Assembly: GCA_008828725.1 (NCBI GenBank)
Contig: MEHQ01000932.1
Location: 260,671 to 324,670 of the forward strand
DNA: 64,000 bases
Direction: 5' to 3'
From: Saccharina japonica
Lineage: Eukaryota; Sar; Phaeophyceae; Laminariales; Laminariaceae
Below are positions 35,475 through 46,449 of the stretch, piece by piece. Under the pieces are notes generated by a model, which was given only the letters and a program-made list of their open reading frames with translations, was not told the DNA's origin and made no database searches. Position numbers and translations under genes: made by a program. Position 1 is the stretch's first letter; each line of letters starts with the position of its first letter.

Positions 35475-36195
35475 TGGACATTTTCCTGGAATACTTTCAC
35501 TTTTCATCTCCGGCCGCTGGTCTTTTCTCGCGCTGTCGGCTGCGGGGCACGCAGGAGATGCGCGTGTACGCCACGGCGCAAGTGCGAGTCCCGGCCGAGG
35601 CCCGCGTTCTCTGGGCCTTCAACGTCCCAAATTCTGGCAAATAACTCAGGGGAGACGTTCCGACTTGGCACCGCCTCGCAAGTACTATGAAAAACCTGTC
35701 GTACGACTGTTTTTTAACCGTGTCAATGTTTATGCTTCGTTTTGCACCCGCGACATGAACGGAACACACAGCGCACATCACGCACGAGACCACAAGGACC
35801 ACACCGACATGGAACGAGGCACACATCAAGCGTCGTGCAGCAGTAGCTGATACCGTGTTGCATGCGTCTGCTCTCTCTGGCTTGTGTACATTTCCCCAGA
35901 ATACTTTCACTTTTCATCTCCGGCCGCGGGGATTTTCTCGCGCTGTCGGCTGTGGGGCACGCAGGGGGGCCGCGTGTACACCACGGCGCAAGTGCGGGTT
36001 CCAGCCGAGGACCGTGGGGCGTGCTCTGAGCGTTCAATGTCGCGAGTTCTGGCAAATAACTCATGGGAGACGTTCCGACTTGACACCGCCTCGCAACTAC
36101 TCTAAACAAGGAACACACCGACATCGAACGAGGCACACATCAAGCGTCGTGCAGCAGTAGTTGATACCATGTTGCATGCGTCTGCTCTGTCTGGG
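35475..36195. repeat. Tandem duplication, ~411-bp and ~305-bp units
   Basis: Unit 1 (35475-35885) and unit 2 (35886-36195) share 'atactttcacttttcatctc', 'tttctcgcgctgtcggctg', 'ggagacgttccgacttg' and 'acatcaagcgtcgtgcagca', about 88% similar, with about 100 bp missing from unit 2. Minus-strand frames stay open through both units, but nothing identifies a gene. Confidence 0.8.
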
Positions 36196-36199
36196 TTGC

Positions 36200-39100
36200 G
36201 TACAGCAGTAGTAGCAGTTGTAGGAGACGCTTGAACAATTACAGACGCATTTTATGTGAATTTGTAATTTTGTTCCAATATTTTGGAACCTACGTAGAGT
36301 ACACATACATGCACAGATCTACGAGTACGTATATATGTACAGCAGTACGCATATCATATCTAACTCTCTTTATCTATGAGCGATAGGCCGATCTACATAC
36401 CTACGATTACAAGTGCTTTGGTACAGTAGGAGTACTACTGCTGCTGTACTTTACGGGAACAGGTGTCTAGTCTAGACTACACACTACAAAGCAGTCAAGG
36501 CGCCCCTTATCCAACAGCACAGCAGTACAGCAGAAGCAGCTGCGGAACACGCAGCAGCCGCTATTCAGATTGTTGCGTTTGTGGCGGCTGTTATTGTGTC
36601 CTGTATGCGTGCGCCGGACCCGTAGTAAACAGTTACGAGTGACAGAAGGAATCGAGCAGATCTAGTTGTGACAGCTACGAACAACGAGGACTGTTTTGCT
36701 CTGTTCTGTCTTTCATTGTGTATGCGTGTGTGTTTGATGTATGCAATTCCAGCAAAACCTCCCCCTCTGATTTTAAAATCACCCGCGCTTTACAGCAGCG
36801 ACAAAACCGGTAATACCCGTCACGGGTATGGATAACACTTTATACTCGCCGAGATTTTGGGCCCAGGGCACCCGGGTATCCAGCTGTTCGACGGGCACCC
36901 TTGGACGAGTACTCGGCTGCTAAACGCGTACCAGGGTACCCGCCCAAAAGGTATTATGTACGAGTGAATACCCTTATCTAGGACCGGGTAGGGACTCGTC
37001 GGGCAACAGGTTTGTCATAACTATCTTCTGTATACTCAGCTGTACAGCGCAGAACAGCCGTGATAACTGCAGTACCACTTTGGGATCGACTGTAAATTCT
37101 ACAAAAAATAGTTAGATCGACTTCAAAATCAAAACAAGTCGTTGAGCCTGGACACTAACCTGGAATTTTTTATCACCGGGAGCCCACTACTGCACCTCAG
37201 ATACGATATCATCTCGTGACAGCTGTTTCGTTAGGAATGGCCGTCGCTACTACGTTTACAGTCTATGCTACAGGTTTGCTCCAAAAATTAAACTATGAAG
37301 CATGTGCGATCTATTTTCACCTTGCGACACCCCTGAGATTTCAAGTGACCAACATCCCGAAGGGGGACCTTATAATACGTACGGGATGACTTTCATTTTC
37401 GTGCCAGATTGGGAAACACAACAAACGTCATACCACACATAGAAATAATGTATTTAATTGTCTACGACAGACACGAGCCGTTGATGATATTCCATGATAC
37501 TCGTGTGCAATACATTATTATTCAGATATATGTGAGTATCTATTCTATAGAATAGTACGCGCACATGGACAAAGTGAAAGTATTCCGATTAAAAACAACT
37601 AATCAAGGTGCGTCGTATCATGACTATTTCATATAAAAAATCTCCTCGAAGAACGACGAAGTATTGGTGTCAGATTCAGACACAGTCCTGCAATTCGCAG
37701 GCAGACTAATTGCTCTCGCATATACTTGTACCGGTATTATATTTCGTACCTCCAGCCTCTCGTGCGCCCCGCCGGCGGACGCGGTTCGCTGTGCCCTCAA
37801 CAAAAAAAGCACGAGCCCCCAACATGAGGAGACCAATAGTCAGGACAGCAGCTTGCGATACATACATGCATGTAATACTATGCACCAGGTATACGACAGC
37901 GATGTATTAGTAATTGAACCCAATGCAAGTACATCGAAGAAAATCGAAACGAAATTCACGTACTTCTGTAAGTAGTTCGTGAACGATGTATCGAGTCACC
38001 AGATGCCACCATCTGCCTGTGTCTATCGTCAAACAAATTAATGAAATATTCCAGATTTTCAAATACGAGGCTATTTAGAGTCGCTGCAGCCCGAGCCCGA
38101 GCACCATCCTTTTTTATTTTGTTCAGAGTATCAACAATTACGTTCATTGATAATTTGAGCGTTCATTGCTCTTTCGCTTTGCCTCGAAACGGCCTCGAAA
38201 TGGAGCAGGTTCAGTCTGTTTGTTTTTGCTATGCTGCTGCTGTATTTTGATTTGCCCTTTTCATGCGCTGACTTTCAATTAACGACAACGCATTCAACGC
38301 CAACGTGTTGCAACTATGCTTGCTTTATTTGTTGTTAACCTCTATTCCCTGATAAATGAGGCATTTCGGGTGAAACTCTTGGCATTCCGTTCAATTTCGT
38401 TTCTATATTTATTTGTGTCGGATGAAACAAATCTAACTCCTTCCCTGCCCTACCCGAAGCTCGCCGCCACCCATGCGGAGCCCTTGTATACCATAATTTG
38501 GACATGCGCGGTTTATCGCCAAGCAGTCTCTGGACCAGGTTCGAATGTTTGAAAACTGCTACTGCTTACGAATCTAATTTTGGTTCCATCGAATGACGAC
38601 AAATGGTCGTCTACTGCTGCACGTTGGAGTTTACGGGCTGCTACGTATGGCAGGGACATGGGCACTCGTTTTCGAACGTGGGTCTTAAATGTTCAGAGTA
38701 ACCGTGAGTTGTTTAGGACACGCTTCTCCCGCAAATCCATATTGGAGGATGAAACCCATACGACGTACGGAGACTACTCGTTTGGTCGATAATTTTCAAA
38801 TGTCAGAGCTGGACACACAAAAATCAGTTTTGCGGTTTACTGTAGATGAACATACAGAGCGGGCGATGTCATACGTTGGAATCCCTGGCTGTTTTCAGCA
38901 TGGTACTTTCCACCGTGAGCCTACTTTGGGGCGGATATTTTCGCGCCAAACATGCTCTGGCTGGCGAGCTTTGTTAACTGTAGGACAACCCAACACATTT
39001 GCAATGCCCGTACAGTTTACGATTTAAGTTGTGCTGAACCTAGGCCACGAGCGGAATGTTCATTGGGTTGCGGTTTAATTTGCCGCCAAAGTCAGGTATT

Positions 39101-39200
39101 AGATGAGGTATAAAGCCCCTCGTGTAGGAACCTACTATTAATAGATTTCTTTGTGCCCCCGCTGTTGGTGCATGCTTCTCAATGCCTCCTTCAATGACAG
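36200..39200. other. Right end of the giant intron
   Basis: About 3 kb with no element or gene that I can support. Short frames such as 38689-39027 lack splice-like boundaries in phase with exon 5. Confidence 0.4.
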
Positions 39201-39352
39201 GTTATACGCATCCTCGATTGTTTTGAGCGCCCGAAGCTCCTGACTTCTGCGGTCACCGCCCTTTTCGGTCGAACCTGGGATCTAGAAAATTTCGATGCCG
39301 TGTTGGCCACCCTCCCTGAAGGGGTCGACAAGCAAGCTGCGTCACGCCTCGG
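39201..39352 (+). CDS. Exon 5: first half of module copy 2
   Basis: The acceptor is 'tcaatgacag' ending at 39200 and a strong donor 'gtacgt' starts at 39353; phase 0 in, phase 2 out. It encodes about 50 residues with 'LFGRTWDLENFDAVLATLPE' and a C-terminal 'ASRLG'. The split glycine codon GG|A is completed by exon 6. It matches exon 1 at 'TRVIDVGRLYEFL'. It continues exon 4 in phase across the giant intron. No promoter or start codon lies just upstream, which also argues for an internal exon. Confidence 0.83.
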
Positions 39353-40077
39353 GTACGTGTAGTCCTCCGAAGTTCTTCCGGTCCCGTGCTTTATATACAG
39401 TGGCATGTACCCATGGGGGGATTAATGCCCGGCCTGCAAACGTTAAAGGTTTTCACACGGAGGTAGTCAAAACTCAAAGACGAGATTACGCACCGTTAAA
39501 AAATACCAGGTGTGCATGATCCGTATAGCAGTGTTTTCACAAAAACAAAGTGATTGGTGAACCTTGGAGTGCTCTTTTTCCGGAGCGAATATCTGTGAAT
39601 ATAGCGTATACCAATCACGACGTGCGCAGAGCATACCCCCCAACTTGAAGCTTTGCATTGGTTTTCGTTTGTTCCACACCCTCGCGTTAAATACGGCTAG
39701 TATAGTAACCCCTATATTGGACCTGCATCCATGGTGCTGAATGTAAACGTGTATTGGACAGGATCCTGGAGTACAAATACAGTGGTTTTATCGGTGTTCT
39801 GCCTTTACAGCGAACCGCGTACGTTTCCATATGGTTGCTCGCCCGTGCCAATGGGCTGTATTTTGTTGCTTGTGCTTATTAAGCTTGTCTTTGTCCAATT
39901 TTGGCACATCTCGGTGAATCGTATCATAACCCCGACCCTATGAAATCAACAACACCGAACGGAGTTGATCGGTCCACTTCCAAGTCACAGTGTAAATTTG
40001 ATCGCAATGTACGTTCCCCCCTGACATCGGTCTAACTATGCCAAGGTCGTTATCGCATGCATGCAACTATATTGCAG

Positions 40078-40171
40078 ATATCTGAACGTACTGAACCCTT
40101 TGAAGATTGCGAGGCACTACGAGCTGAACATCATGCATCCGGACGAGCGCAGACTGATCAAGCTCTTATTG
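40078..40171 (+). CDS. Exon 6: second half of module copy 2
   Basis: The acceptor is 'actatattgcag' ending at 40077 and the donor 'gtgaga' starts at 40172. The first base completes the glycine codon of exon 5, then the frame reads 'YLNVLNPLKIARHYELNI' and 'PDERRLIKLLL' to a phase-0 end. The pairing with exon 1-2 (FNWDNPTGHYRLEM, then R.IMMLL) shows the internal module repeat. The annotated-looking open frame at 40057-40257 is a different, spurious frame. Confidence 0.83.
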
Positions 40172-40531
40172 GTGAGATGCAGGGAAGGTGGTTGCTTTGC
40201 GTTTTCCTAGGTTGGAAGGAGAGTTGGTACCATAGAGGGGGCCCTACCGTAAACTGATTTGACGAAATACAACATGACGGGAAAATATGCATATCAGATA
40301 CCAAGGAAACACAAGGGGTGGGGGGTATAACGAGACCAAGGTGGAATATTAGAACAGGATGCGGTTGTTTTAGTTCGCACGCAGGCCCCGTCCCACTGGT
40401 TAGTTTTTAATTGTGAACTTTCAGCAATATGTTGCGTTTCATATTTTTGTCGTGTACGCTTGGCACGACGGGAACACAAAAGGGTACGCCCTCATGTCAG
40501 AAACGCCTCCGTCGTTCCTCTGCTAAACCAG

Positions 40532-40627
40532 GATACATCCCCTCTGGAGAAGGGTGACAATCTAATGGAGGACCACACCACGGACTTGCGAATAATAGAG
40601 CTCTACGCTGGTCTCAGTAGATTGATG
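40532..40627 (+). CDS. Exon 7 of the large modular gene (probable)
   Basis: A pyrimidine-rich tract with a possible branch point 'gctaaac' leads to 'ccag' ending at 40531; the donor 'gtgagc' starts at 40628. It has 32 codons, phase 0 at both ends, fitting exon 6. The peptide is acidic then helical: 'DTSPLEKGDNLMEDHTT' and 'RIIELYAGLSRLM'. Support is splice quality and phase; I know no motif here. Confidence 0.58.
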
Positions 40628-41571
40628 GTGAGCGATAGCTTCTTCGCCCCGTCGTCTGCAGTCGGGTCTATAGATCAATACAGAGCGTTCCAATGGCTGC
40701 GTTTGATTTCGTGCTGTACCACTCTGAATACGTTCGAACGCATAATGGCCATCTAGGCAGTCCTATTACTACTCTAATAATCATCCCATTTCTGGACAAA
40801 GCGGCAGACAGAAAAACATGCATTTGCGTCCGTGTGATATCACTGTACTGGCATATCGTAGATCTGAACGGACTTTACGCGTTCGGACAGAGTGGAATAC
40901 GGCAATGTTTTTCTGGTACCCAGAAGGTGGTTAGCCCAGAAGGTGGTTAGGATCAGGGTCAAGTGCTTCTACTGTAGTTTAGCTGGCAGGAAGTTCTTCA
41001 GCGTTTACTTGTGTGATGTACCTCGAATATGGAATATGTACCTATTGGGCAGTCAGAACCAAGGGTCAAGGGTTGTCAGCTCTAGCTGACAGAGACTTCA
41101 TTCATCCAACCATTCAACTAGCGATTCGAAGAACAATCTCAGCGAGCAAACTTATTGGCTGAATGAAGCCCCTACAAGCAAAAACTGAAACATTCTGAAA
41201 TACTGAAATCTAAAGGTGCCACGCACATGGTTTAAATCTCCCTTCATCCAAGCTCCGGCTAGTTCCAGAGACTAGAAGGGGCCGTTCGTGTGACAAATTG
41301 TTTGGTAAAGTTATCATGGACCATGTCATGGTAGAAGGATACCTTTAGGCCCAAGCGTTTCCGACCGACAGGAGGGCTCCTCAATGCAACGAACTTCCCG
41401 TTGTCTCTGCAACTCTGAATTAGCACTACTTTACGTATGTGGTTTGATTTGTGACATGCGCAAACAAAATAGGACTGGTCGTCGGGTTGGACGTACTGTT
41501 CAATGCAAAGTCATGTTTCAGGATGATGTATAGAGTTGCTTAGATCAATCATTATGTAGTCGGATTGGCAG

Positions 41572-41744
41572 CCGATTGAGAAAAGTCTTCTCCAGCACGT
41601 TCGAACAAGCTTTTGCCCCGATAAACAAAGTGCAAAATTGGCCTTCCTTGCCTCAGAATGGATCGGACGTTTTCCCAAAATCGACTTAGAGCTGTTTGAC
41701 GCTTCTTCAGGGACCCAGTTACTGGACATCGCCATGAGCACTCT
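41572..41744 (+). CDS. Exon 8 of the large modular gene (probable)
   Basis: The acceptor is 'cggattggcag' ending at 41571. The frame reads PIEKSLLQHVRTSFCPDKQS, then LAFLASEWIGRFPKIDLELF, and runs into a stop at 41755, so splicing before it is required unless the gene ends here. The best donor is 'gtggat' at 41745 (phase 2 out); another is possible near 41719. Phase 0 at the start fits exon 7. The helix-rich 'V..SF..D...L.FLA' pattern suits the helical modules of this protein. At least one exon must lie between this one and 42955. Confidence 0.52.
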
Positions 41745-42104
41745 GTGGATCCAATAGGATCGCTAAACGATTACTATCCTTGGTCGGATTGGATCGATTT
41801 TTCCGATCCGGTCGATGCAAAATATATTATTCAGTTGGATTGAAGGTGTGCTGGCGGTGATTTCTTCAACTGCCCTCACGGAGAAACGAGAAACTGCTCT
41901 AAATAGTTAATGGAGAAACAAGTGATCCCAAGGCGAGAAATATTAATTTCGCACATGTACGGGACAAATGCTCGTGCGAACGTGCTGGAGGAGACCTTTT
42001 CAGCTGACTGTAAGGCCCACTGAATATTAATCGGCCATACGCCTGAACTGTATGCATACTACAAAAAGTATCATCCTATCGTAAAAGGCCTCTCACGTCC
42101 GATC

Positions 42105-42880
42105 CCCTGATGGACTCGTGGTATATTGATGTGTTCCAGTGTTAAACTTGTATCTGCCAACGATTGTCCCACTTCGGCTGGGGCATATATGTTTAATAAC
42201 TGCCCGTAGTGGCTGGGGCATGTCGTCTCTTAAACCAAACCAGTTCGTAACTTGATTTTCCACTTTCGACCTATATTCACGCTGATTCCCGCTACCGTAA
42301 TCTAGCTCTCGGTCGAATCTCCAGATGAACTCGCGGTATATTGATGCCTTGAATATCTGTATTTTCGCCTCGCGAATACTGAGGCATTTACATTTTAAAA
42401 AAACGTCATTCATGCCCGCTAACGAATGACCCCCAACAAGTTGGGCCGTACAAAGTTCCAAATGCTATCGTTTTGAAAGCTAATGACCTCTCGCGGCGAC
42501 TGGGACATTGGTGTATTTTGTTTGTTTTCCTTTCTGTTCGTTCCCGACGCCCCCGTATTAACTGGATGATTGATATGTTGTATTTCCTGCCTTTCGACCG
42601 GCTTACAACTTCCCCGCAACGACTGGGGCAATCGTACTTTAAATTTTCGATCGTTCTGTCCGCTATCAATAGTGTTTATTGAGCAACGATTAGGGAATTT
42701 TGTTCCAATCAATGATTTTCGTTCTACTCACCAATGCCCGCATCGACTGGGGTATTGATGGTTAATACGCACTGTTTTTTTGCCCCGAAGTGATTACTGC
42801 ACGACGATTGTGGGGTATTGATTCCGAATCATGTCGTTCTGTCGGCTAATAGTTGCCCCACAACGGCTGGGGCGAAACAT
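42105..42880. repeat. Degenerate ~62-bp minisatellite
   Basis: Variants of 'ccccgcaacgactggggcat' recur at about 42170, 42205, 42484, 42546, 42610, 42672, 42735, 42800 and 42857, with regular spacing of about 62-65 bp from 42484 on. Intervening sequence is also loosely similar ('cgttctgtc.gctaa'). It lies in the intron before exon 9. Copies are old and diverged. Confidence 0.65.
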
Positions 42881-42954
42881 ATCCTGAAACCAAGCAACCA
42901 ATCCATATCACCCCTTTGAAAAGTGTGTATATCCCACCCCTCCCCCCATTACAG

Positions 42955-43194
42955 GACGAGAGTAAACCGATGGTAGTGAGGATGTGGTACTGCGATATTG
43001 GACGGAGAGGAAACGTGCCGAACTGGGCAGTCCGCGAGAAACTCCTCGAGAAATTTCTTGTGGGTGGCAAGCCCGTTCCTGGTCGCGTGTTTGATGTGAG
43101 TGTGGCAGCAATCGCTTGTCAAATTATCCGCACTATCAATGGCAAACGGACTACCGGTGCTATCACGAGCATTACTAGTTTTGTGCTTGCTATA
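42955..43194 (+). CDS. Exon 9 (likely same gene)
   Basis: The acceptor 'ccccccattacag' ends at 42954 and the donor 'gtgagt' starts at 43195; exactly 80 codons, phase 0 at both ends. It includes 'MVVRMWYCDIGRRGNVPNWA', then VREKLLEKFLVGGKPVPGRV and 'NGKRTTGAITSITSFVLAI'. An internal 'gtgagt' at 43096 gives an alternative shorter exon of 47 codons. The VP.W.VR helix is vaguely reminiscent of the C-terminal helix of START lipid-binding domains, but this is weak. Another exon must precede it to fit exon 8. Confidence 0.65.
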
Positions 43195-43269
43195 GTGAGT
43201 ACTGCGTGCAGGCCCGGCGATAGAAAATCCCTACCGTAGTTTGACCAGTGCTTGAAACGTTACTATGAT

Positions 43270-43400
43270 ACTAATCGTGAGCGATATTGAAGAGCCGTTT
43301 TACGGTCAGGGTTGAACTTTTGAGCCGAAACATTGATCACTAGCGACGTTCCTCAACCAAGAAATACTGGGGTCCGTTGTGCATTCTATAACTTACTAGC
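43270..43400. repeat. Short dispersed repeat, copy 1 (partner 45615-45735)
   Basis: 'ttgaagagccg', 'gggttgaacttttgagcc' and 'gtgcatt.tataact' recur in the same order at 45630-45735. Both copies lie in introns of the same gene, about 2.3 kb apart. Confidence 0.5.
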
Positions 43401-43535
43401 GGTACGGCCACGGCTCCGCCCTTGGCGCTAGCCTTGGGTCTCCCATAGTAGTATGTATAGTACTTGGTATATACAAATATGAGGACCATCGTGACCGCCG
43501 GTATCGACCCGGGTCATGTCCATTTTTGTCCCCAG

Positions 43536-43551
43536 GTTGTTCCAGTTGTAG
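43536..43551 (+). CDS. Possible 16-bp microexon
   Basis: A very strong acceptor 'catttttgtccccag' ends at 43535 and 'gtgtat' follows at 43552. The 16 bases encode VVPVV plus one base, phase 0 in and 1 out. That links exon 9 (phase 0) to the candidate exon at 43788 (phase 1). Support is only splice signal and phase. Confidence 0.3.
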
Positions 43552-43787
43552 GTGTATAGAAGGGTTGCTGATCCGGGGATGGGGACTTATCATCCCCGGG
43601 TGCGGCGATAACTCGATCGTGAGCCCCCCAGCCAAACCAACACAACCGTCGGATATGCCATCATGCGTTTTGTGAATGCATGGTGTAGGGACTCCCAGGA
43701 GTGACGTTCGAGGGTTGTGTCGCTGTGTTTGCTGACTCTGCGTCTACTGGGTTGTGTTATGGATATACTGTATGACTGCTGTTGTAG

Positions 43788-43906
43788 GCAGTGGGTCGGT
43801 TCAAATATATCATTATCAAACTATTGAAGTCAGCGTCACCGGGCTGGACAACGTTCCAGAAAATACCTGGCAACCATTCCTAGAAAGTGGTGATGATCTT
43901 TACAAA
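43788..43906 (+). CDS. Exon 11 candidate (likely same gene)
   Basis: The acceptor 'gctgttgtag' ends at 43787 and the donor 'gtgaag' starts at 43907; the exon enters in phase 1 and ends in phase 0. It encodes 'VQIYHYQTIEVSVTGLDNVP' followed by ENTWQPFLESGDDLYK, a beta-rich then helical segment of natural composition. An alternative acceptor ends at 43791. No family recognised. Confidence 0.45.
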
Positions 43907-43969
43907 GTGAAGGACACTAGTCTACTGGGGGGCTCGATGGGGTAGTAACACTCTGCCCGCTCGGGTGTC

Positions 43970-44160
43970 CGTCCTGCTGGTACACACATGTCAACGACGG
44001 TTCGGTGTAACGCGATATGCGTTGTTTTCCTGCTCTGATGAGTACCTATCTTGCAAACTGGAGCGGAACATGCACGAACATCGAGAACGCATTGACCTCC
44101 CACGTTGCTGAGTTCTGTGTTGTGGTTTTGTTTTGCTGTAAGTGAACTGCGTGTTTTCCG
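43970..44160. other. Intronic sequence
   Basis: No additional supportable exon seen. Confidence 0.4.
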
Positions 44161-44194
44161 CGTTTGCTGCTGCTGAAGTTGCTACTGTTGTTGT

Positions 44195-44282
44195 TTTTGC
44201 TGCTGGTGCTGGTACCGCTGGTGCTGGTGCTGATGCTGGTGCTGGTGCTGGTGCTGGTGCTGGTGCTGGTGCTGGTGCTATT
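44195..44282. repeat. CTGGTG hexanucleotide microsatellite
   Basis: Near-perfect 'gctggt' repeats with one variant (CTGATG at 44231). The poly-(Pro-Ala) and poly-(Ser-Thr) frames on the minus strand are artefacts of the repeat. Confidence 0.9.
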
Positions 44283-44539
44283 GCCGCTGCTTGCTGATGC
44301 TGCTGCTGATTGCTGTACAATGAGGATGCTGAATGCATGTGGTGTAAGTCTTCCGCACTGGACTGTTGTAATCAACCCATGGGCTATCTGTTTATTCATA
44401 TGAAGTGCAATGAAGCCAGATGCATCAACTAGAGGAACGGCTCGCCAGTGCCGGCAGCTCAGAGCAAGGGTAGTTTGATGGGTGACTGCAAGCGCTATCC
44501 TGCCGCATCGTGATCCCACGCACTGCAATTGCGTGAGGC

Positions 44540-44960
44540 CTGAGGGGCTGTCGGTAATATGCGACGGCCAGGACTCGGTGCGACGTGTGACGCAGTTTCC
44601 CGGTGATTGTGGCTCTCACTCTCTCTACCGAAGTCGCGAGGCGGCACTGAAACGCTCTGGATTGAGAGACGCCCGAGAACGTGATGACAGTACTCGGAGT
44701 GTGCTGTGATGTACCATTGTGAACGGAAATATTAGGACCACTGGTGAATAAAAGTAGAGTTCAAATGACCCTTGCACTGCCGTCTGTCGTCACTGTTGTT
44801 GGGATTGTGGCGATGCTTAGCGGGCGACGGCCAGAACTCGGCCGGGCATGAGACCGGGCGTTCCACTGATTGTGGCACCCAGCCTCCATACCTATTGCTA
44901 TGGCGCAAGGTTGGACTAAAGCGCTCTGGATCGCGAGACCATGACTCCAGACAGATATAC
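44540..44960. repeat. Two diverged units of a ~265-bp tandem repeat
   Basis: 'gcgacggccaggactcgg' at 44559 and 'gcgacggccagaactcgg' at 44824. Both are followed by 'tgattgtggc' and then 'gcgctctgga' (44900s) or 'acgctctgga' (44650s) and 'gcgagac' or 'gagagac'. Intronic. Confidence 0.6.
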
Positions 44961-45325
44961 TAACAGCATTTAATAAAATCGATTTTGTTATATTTCTCAC
45001 CCATGAGTTTGTGCACTAGGCTTAGCATCCCAAAGCGCTCAGATTCGGTTGCTCGGCGAGGTTTAAAGCTCTCCGAATGAGTGATCTCGTAGACTTCAGG
45101 TGCTGCGAGTACGTCTCTGAACCTATTATATCGCATACCAGTCTGGTCGAAACCACGGCGCTGTTCCGGGCTTTTTGTCGTATAGCTCCTGCTAGTAGGC
45201 TTTCGTGGAGCCCTCGTCGAAGAGCAGGATTCTAAATGAAAACCACCCAAACTGTGAGCCTGACGTTCGTCCTGGGTTCGTTGCACTCGGGAGTACAGTA
45301 GTGGGGGCTATATCAGGCGACCCGG

Positions 45326-45480
45326 TGCCAAGACATGTTGACCGCTCTACCTCGAGTGGTCGTCTTATTCGTATAGTCAGTTGTACTCAAAATTACGGCC
45401 GTGCCAGCCGATTTTAACCGCCTGATCTCGAATGGCCGCCTTATGAATGTCGCCCCACTACTGTACTCGAACCGGGTATA
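45326..45480. repeat. Two ~76-bp tandem units
   Basis: 'tgccaagac..gttgaccgc.' at 45328 parallels 'tgccagccga.tttaaccgcc' at 45403. Both continue 'ctcgagtggtcgtcttatt' or 'ctcgaatggccgccttatg'. Short and diverged. Confidence 0.5.
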
Positions 45481-45614
45481 TCCGCAGAGGGACGGAGAGT
45501 GAAAATCTAGGGGCGAGCTTTCCTGTAATTAGTTCCGTTCATAAGGGCCAGGAGATCGTTGCTGGGTGGTGAATGGACCCAGGATTCACGAGGGGGCACT
45601 GTTGTTACGTACTG

Positions 45615-45735
45615 CTTGCCGTGGTTGAAGAGCCGTGTTGTGGGATAGGTTTTGAACTTTTGAGCCCAAGTATTTGTGACTGAATGGACCCCTGAGCCTA
45701 ATCGGTGTGCGTAGGCCCAATGTGCATTTCATAAC
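45615..45735. repeat. Short dispersed repeat, copy 2 (partner 43270-43400)
   Basis: See the partner: 'gttgaagagccgtgttgtgg', 'ttgaacttttgagccc' and 'gtgcatttcataact' are shared. Confidence 0.5.
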
Positions 45736-45899
45736 TGTAGTTTCGTAATTGTAGTTATATAGCGAGCCCATGGGTTTATGAGTCCGGTCTAGGAGACCCG
45801 TACGTACGTTTTCATATTTGGTTGTTGAGCGAGGGATAGAGCTCCTCAGCAGGCGAAGAACCTCATACAACGTAGTTGTTACCACTGCCGTAGCACGCG

Positions 45900-46440
45900 T
45901 TTGAGTAGCGACGCTATAGTGTGAGAACACCACAGTGATATGTGACGAGGCATTGATATATGCAAGATGAGGAGACCTGTCGTGTATGGTATACAGAGAT
46001 AGTCATGTGAAATACACGTAGACACGTTTTCTTCGAGGAAAATGCATGATCCTTTGTTTTTCCGTAGAATCGCAAAACTAACGAACAGCCCAGAATGAAC
46101 AAACGTATATACACTCAAGCTATGTTTTACCCACCGATCGATATGACGAACAAGATAGCCTGTTCGGTAACACAAGCGAATGGACCACCCCTCTATTCAA
46201 GACTGGCGTCATTTGGGCCCTTGTGGCCAGCACACTGTGCTCCGATCTCCCGCAAAGGCGTGTCTCTTCGAACTTAAAAAAACACAGCAAGTCGGTTGTC
46301 CAGATGCGCGCACCAACAAAACCAGGGTGGCCAGGCATCCCACGACGAACGGGGCCATTGTACATAGGGTTGGTCGTTTTAATTTTGGATGCCTGCATTG
46401 ATCGTGTTGTCAATCGCCCCGTACGCGTCCGTACGAGAAG
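45900..46440 (-). repeat. Dispersed repeat family 3, copy 1
   Basis: Shares with 58860-59300 'cgaacagcccagaatgaaca', 'ccaccgatcgatatgacga', 'ggcgtcatttg.gcccttgt', 'cacagc', 'gtcggttgtccagatgcg' and 'gg..gccaggca.ca.gac'. On the minus strand two short peptides are conserved between copies (ARIWTTD.L.FF.F and LATRAQMTP), so the ancestor may have coded for protein. Element type unknown. Confidence 0.6.
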
Positions 46441-46449
46441 TAACATTAT

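Larger units (their letters stand above)
5308..39200 (+). other. Intron 4: a putative 33.9-kb transposon-filled intron
   Basis: It starts 'gtgtcgaac' and ends 'ttcaatgacag'. Phase 0 on both sides and the continuity from YFATPQ to VIRILDCF support direct joining of exons 4 and 5. It contains the LTR fossils A and B, a tyrosine-recombinase fossil, a Mutator-like hairpin, hAT-like and foldback elements, MITEs and minisatellites, each listed separately. No independent host gene was recognised inside it. Confidence 0.65.

Noticed and set aside
42105-42880. CRISPR-like repeat/spacer array
   Set aside because: Repeats are too diverged, spacers are partly similar to each other, and the setting is a eukaryotic intron with no cas genes.
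42955-43095. START lipid-transfer domain in exon 9
   Set aside because: Only a short VP.W.VR helix resembles it; no other START feature is visible, so no function is assigned.
43754-43945. Open frame read as an independent small gene
   Set aside because: Its coding-like part is bounded by splice signals (43788-43906) and fits better as an internal exon.
44046-44528. 160-codon minus-strand frame with Ser-Thr repeats
   Set aside because: Created by the CTGGTG hexanucleotide microsatellite.
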